Positions 59,641-64,000 of a stretch of DNA of 64,000 nt are shown here, piece by piece. Both the position numbers and the translations under genes were made by a program. Within the stretch, counting starts at the first letter, position 1. Every line of letters begins with the position of its first letter. The DNA is from Gibbula magus (taxonomy: Eukaryota; Mollusca; Gastropoda; Trochida; Trochidae): contig OW388297.1 of assembly GCA_936450465.1 (NCBI GenBank), positions 26,058,387 to 26,122,386 on the forward strand, given 5' to 3'. Below the pieces are notes generated by a model. That model ran no database searches. It was not told the origin of the DNA and saw only the letters and a program-made list of their open reading frames with translations.

Positions 59641-61624
59641 CTGTTGTTGATAGTGGATGATATGGTATTCAGATAAGTGCTTTTCAATATTGTCAAATAT
59701 CTACAACTTATGAATTGATTGATGGATGAAATCAAAGAAACATGACTGACACTGTATTTTGATTAAGTCAAAACTGGATATGATATTGCATACTATAATC
59801 AATTGGAGGTTTGTTACTGACTACAAAGCAATTTATCGTTGTATAACTTGTGATATCAAAGGTTTTAACGAGTGTTTAAGGATAAAATAAAGCCAGATTA
59901 TGTATCTATAAATATATAAATCTGGAAAAAAGCTAGGTTTTTTATGCTTATTCTTCATGACATTTTCTATCAATGTTGCCTGTTTGGGATGTTTATAATT
60001 CAGGTTACGTGAGAGAACTTCTTTTATGTAATGACAATTGACGAGAGCCAATGTGGTAACTAGAGATCTTTGGATGGTACTCTGTTAAAAAAGCACTCAC
60101 ATATTTCTGCAAGTAGAACAGCAGTTCCTTAGCCTCCAACTGGTGGTTAAAACACTGTTCAACAGTGTATTTATAGTTTGAATACTACCCCATTACAGAC
60201 CAATGTGTCCTGTAGTTGTAACCCTACCCGCTCTATACTTTTTGAACACAGAAAGTTTCCTCAGAGAATTTGTTGATCAGTTTTCTCAACAGATTTTTCC
60301 TTGACCGGTCACTATCTAGAATGAGGAATGAAAGACATGAACACAGGACACATCAATCCATTTATAAAAAAGACGCACCTGGCAGAAGGAATTAATGAAT
60401 CAATTAGTGAATCAAAGACGTGACTGGGTTGTATTGATAAATAATTTCAAGATGTTATTGACCTCGTCAATTGTAAATTTCTTCAATATTGATTTCCATA
60501 TCGTTTCAAAATATAGGAATATAAGGAAATAGATTATAGATAACAAAAAATCATTTGTATCTGAATAAGCGCCCCAAAACGGTTGTTGGAAATTTCGTAA
60601 ATTTAAAAACATCATAATTGGGTTTTTAATGCTTTTTTCACCCCAGGCAGTGACGATGAGATTATTGACATTTCCTCTTTCCTTCCTGACATTCTGCTAA
60701 CAAACAGGAACCACCTACTGTGTGAATCGATCAGAAGGCCAGCACAAGTCACTTTAAGAAGTAAATGTTTCCTGGGTTCAATCTGCTGTCTATAAGGAGT
60801 TCAGGATACATGTTTCATGATTTTTCTGAACAATTGTTGTTTCTCAATTAAATGACATCACAAATGAATCGTGATATAAGGGAAACCTCCTCCGTGTGTT
60901 TCTTTATTGGTAAAGTTGTTCATGTCAATGTGTGGCGGCCCCGTTTCTGTAGTAATGTTAGCTACATTGAGTATGTGTTATAGTATAAGGTCGTACAGAC
61001 ACTACGCTTATAGACATTGATGCCATATACATATCTTTTCTTGAATGTTTAGAGAAACTTGAGCTTATATACTTTCTGATTTTTTAAAATTAATTACCAA
61101 TGAGATTGAATCTTTGCAAACAAGTGAGGCTTTTAATATATCGATTTCAAGATGTTTATGAACATGCATACAATAACACTTTCAGCTATCGATTTGCTTT
61201 AGAATTGGTAATATTGCACTGAGTAGAACTCGCTGGGTCCAGATGTGTCTGGTCTCCAGCCAGGTAGATTACTATAACATCCTGTGTCGATAGTCCTTGT
61301 TGATTAACCGTGGACAGCTTATACTGGGATGCTTTAGTCTATCAGCTTCATAATATACCCTGCAATTATCAACCCATATGGCATGATCAGCCAATGTGTT
61401 TAGCAGATATACTACTATAACCAAACATAAATAATTGTGGGGGTATGTACTCACTGGACGATCATATTGTGCATTTGTAAGATATTTATCAACTTTTACG
61501 TACAATGTACTTAGACTAATGTAGCAGAAACATTCTGGTCTGTATAAGATGAATTAAAATTTATATCATAAGCCATGTTCCGCCATTTATAAAATACAAC
61601 ACTGGCTGCATATGATACTTAAAC
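59641..61624. other. Gene-free part of copy B
   Basis: Colinear with 9,570-11,560 of copy A. The right direct repeat of the LINE remnant is at about 59,705-59,810. Nothing else recognised. Confidence 0.5.
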
Positions 61625-62330
61625 TAATGTTTCAATTGTGTCAATAGTAATTGTTATGTTTGATTGAATTATCTCAAAATCCAAGATTGGAATTTTTAGA
61701 TTTGGCAAAACAACATTCACGAGTGAGTAGATTATCCAGACCTTCTTCACACTGGGAATACCTCCTCAGTGATTGCATGGGTATGATCATGAGTAGATTA
61801 TTCACACATTCTTCACACTGGGAATACCTCCTCAATGATTGCATGGGTATGATCATGGGTAGATTATACAGACATTCTTCATACTGGGAATACCTCCTCA
61901 GTGATTGCATGGGATACTTGATCATGATGAAGGGATGATAGAATTATGTCCTAACCCATGTTCCACTGCGTATGATATTGAAACTAATGTTTGAAAATGA
62001 TTGTTCAACTTGATGTGATTCATTCTTCAGGGAATCAAATTTATAGTTTTTGCAAAGGAAGATACGTTATTCACTAGACTAAGCCTCTTACTGAATATCT
62101 TCTTTCTATAAGGAATACCTACTAGAAATATTTTGAGTAAAACCATCATGACTGTCTTTTGCCGGGATCGGCACGTAGCTTTTCTTTTATCAGCAGATGA
62201 GCTTCTATCAGATTAAGAAGCACGGCAAACACTGGAGTATAGTGGAGTCAAGCGGAATGAAAACATATTTGCTTCAGTGAGTTTCCTGTCTCTATAGCCT
62301 GAGAACTGTTTAGACAAAAGGTGCCTCTCT
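61625..62330 (+). repeat. ~400-bp dispersed repeats, B counterparts of copies 3 and 4
   Basis: Two family copies in tandem as in A. The 66-bp units occupy 61,725-61,925. Confidence 0.55.
61725..61925 (+). repeat. 66-bp in-frame minisatellite, three units, copy B
   Basis: Units start at 61,725, 61,791 and 61,857, in phase with a 95-residue frame (61,651-61,938). A and B differ here by about a dozen residues, more than their surroundings, mostly replacement changes. Confidence 0.8.
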
Positions 62331-63560
62331 GAGCATGCTCATGCATAATTACAATGACTTGTTGATGTACATAGTATCACAATACGCGATACACGTGTCA
62401 TCCTTGTTTATGGATTACTTCTGACATCAGAATGGCAACATAATGAATGGGGATCGCAGTATAATCAGATCCTTATTTTCCCTTCGGTTACAGTACCTTT
62501 ATCAGGCAAGTATCTTACCAAAATACAACAAAAATAAGAACGTGATGGTTAATAGTTTGCTTCATAATCCAATCACAGTTGACAGATGGCAATTGCGGTT
62601 TGGTATTTTAGCTTGCAGTGTGCAATTATCTGATTAGGTTGTGTTAGGAAATGCATTGAGAGAAAAAAGAAAATATGTTATCAATCTTTCTTCATCATAA
62701 GTCTTACTTAAATTGTTATTTTATACTCTCATTTATTTCAACTCATGATATAATTAATAAAGGAATATTTTTACCTTCAATTCGAACAATTAACTGTGAC
62801 ATTATAGGTATTCCTTAAAATGAAACATGTAATAATTAAAGGATACGTGAAATGCATTTTTCTCAAGAATGACAGTTTATTACCTCTATGTTCATTATAT
62901 ATCGGAATCAATTGAGTATAAAATCGAGAATACACACTTGCAATTGATTATTAAGACGAATTAAATTCACCCATTTTAACACTGTCGCAATTAGTGGGGT
63001 GATCCATTTTGAAAATGCTCGCGGAGGCGTGACTGTGATAAGCGCCAGACGGGTCTGCTAGACAGCTACTCCGCCGAGCCTCGTTAATTAATTAATAATG
63101 ATTATCACTGCCGCTGGATGAATTTATGAGGTGGGTTACATCGCCAAAAATACATGTTTATGCACTAATTGTGTAATTGTCATCTGTGGAATTACCTAGT
63201 TAGATATCTAAACATTCGATATATGGGAAATTTAAGTCGGTTTATTGAAGATTTCTTTGTGAAATTAACAATCAAATTGTTGCGATATTAGCTTGAATTA
63301 TGACTATCGCCGATAATGAGATTACTCCAGAAACATCACAAGAGTAATCGCTTCAGGGACCACACCCCTGCAGATTTTAATTTCATATCGCCGGGGCTAA
63401 ATTACATGGGTTTGTTATATGCCGTATTTCAGGAATTTAAGGACCGATTTCCGAAATTTTAAATCTAGCAATTTAAATCTCATATTAATGAATCCGAATT
63501 AGACCATATGACATTACATCTGAACTTTAAGATACACATGTACCTTGAACTCACATCCGT
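62306..63560. promoter_or_regulatory. High-identity island, copy B
   Basis: Counterpart of 12,240-13,480. The TAATGAGATTA palindrome is at 63,314-63,324. An 11-bp insertion near 63,207 and a 9-bp insertion near 62,842 are the main differences. Confidence 0.4.
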
Positions 63561-64000
63561 TTCATATAGTCTTAAGATGTCATTTGGATGCCCCACATTT
63601 AACACCCAGCTATGTCACATGATAATCACAGCTAAGAGACTGAGACGAAGACCGAATGGTCCCTGAACAACTTTATTGGAACTTTACAACAAAATTAGAC
63701 TATGAAAACCTCGATTAAGCAATAAGAAATAACATTGGTAAGAATGGCATGATATTTTAATGAAGGTTTCATATTATACTGATCTAAAAAACCCATTTAT
63801 TATTAATTGGCTTATATTGGTTCAATATTTCCAAGTCATAGGTATATACTATGTTATAACAGCTGAATGAAACGGCGTCGTTTGTATAAAGTTGATACCC
63901 TGAGCAGGTATAGTCTCTTAGAAAATTTTGTCCAAAAATTATATAAAGCTACAGAACATGGACTTTCTAACTACTTGGTTTTGTGAACATCTGTATTCTT

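Larger units (their letters stand above)
46290..64000 (+). repeat. Segmental duplication, copy B
   Basis: Second copy of 1-13,960, about 4 kb longer than A because of a LINE insertion (48,810-49,811), an extra block of about 2.95 kb (56,404-59,355) and a longer 53-bp minisatellite (55,160-55,440). The match is still running at the last base. Distances between matching points drift from 46,289 at the left to 50,084 at the right, which is explained by these indels. Confidence 0.93.

Overview
The window looks like gene-poor, AT-rich animal DNA, most likely from a gastropod mollusc and plausibly an abalone (inference). The clues are a tRNA-headed SINE ending in a CTCA/CACT tail, the GTTATCTCCCTT-type repeats, degenerate DIRS and LINE pieces, a sequence rich in ACGGACAGACGG steps, and no compact operon-like coding. 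I recognise no intact host gene. Nearly every long open frame is a transposon remnant, a microsatellite translation or chance.

The main architecture is repeated duplication. Bases 1-13,960 (copy A) and 46,290-64,000 (copy B) are the same sequence in the same orientation, about 95-97% identical by eye, interrupted by copy-specific insertions and deletions. Both run off the window. Between them lie 13,495-17,460 (block Q, continued at 23,640-24,560 after a large insertion), a rearranged stretch 24,600-34,810 (P'), and 34,811-45,300 (Q'), a much older diverged relative of Q. The simplest reading is a higher-order repeat of about 46 kb (P-Q-P'-Q'), whose second unit starts at 46,290. A haplotig joined into the assembly is the main alternative.

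Region by region: 1-13,960 holds a tRNA-like SINE head, two inverted arms of a Penelope-like terminal repeat with hammerhead-ribozyme-like cores, several copies of a roughly 400-bp dispersed repeat, a LINE remnant, a 66-bp in-frame minisatellite, and a 1.2-kb island that is about 99% identical between copies A and B. 17,500-23,420 is a GC-richer composite of broken DIRS-type (tyrosine recombinase) retroelements with three Gag-like heads, a nested tRNA-Arg-derived SINE, and two recombinase fragments separated by a tRNA-Lys-like piece. 24,326-24,411 and 44,529-45,965 are ACT-type microsatellites at corresponding places of Q and Q'. 38,634-39,123 is a TTAA-flanked MITE. Copy B carries its own LINE insertion (48,810-49,811) with a 52-bp target duplication, and an extra block of about 2.95 kb (56,404-59,355).

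No gene pathway can be reconstructed. What can be read is a history: old tandem duplication, transposon loading, recent re-duplication, then copy-specific insertions, deletions and minisatellite change. The least explained pieces are the high-identity island (12,240-13,480 / 62,306-63,560) and the inverted ribozyme-like arms carrying an exon-like open frame.
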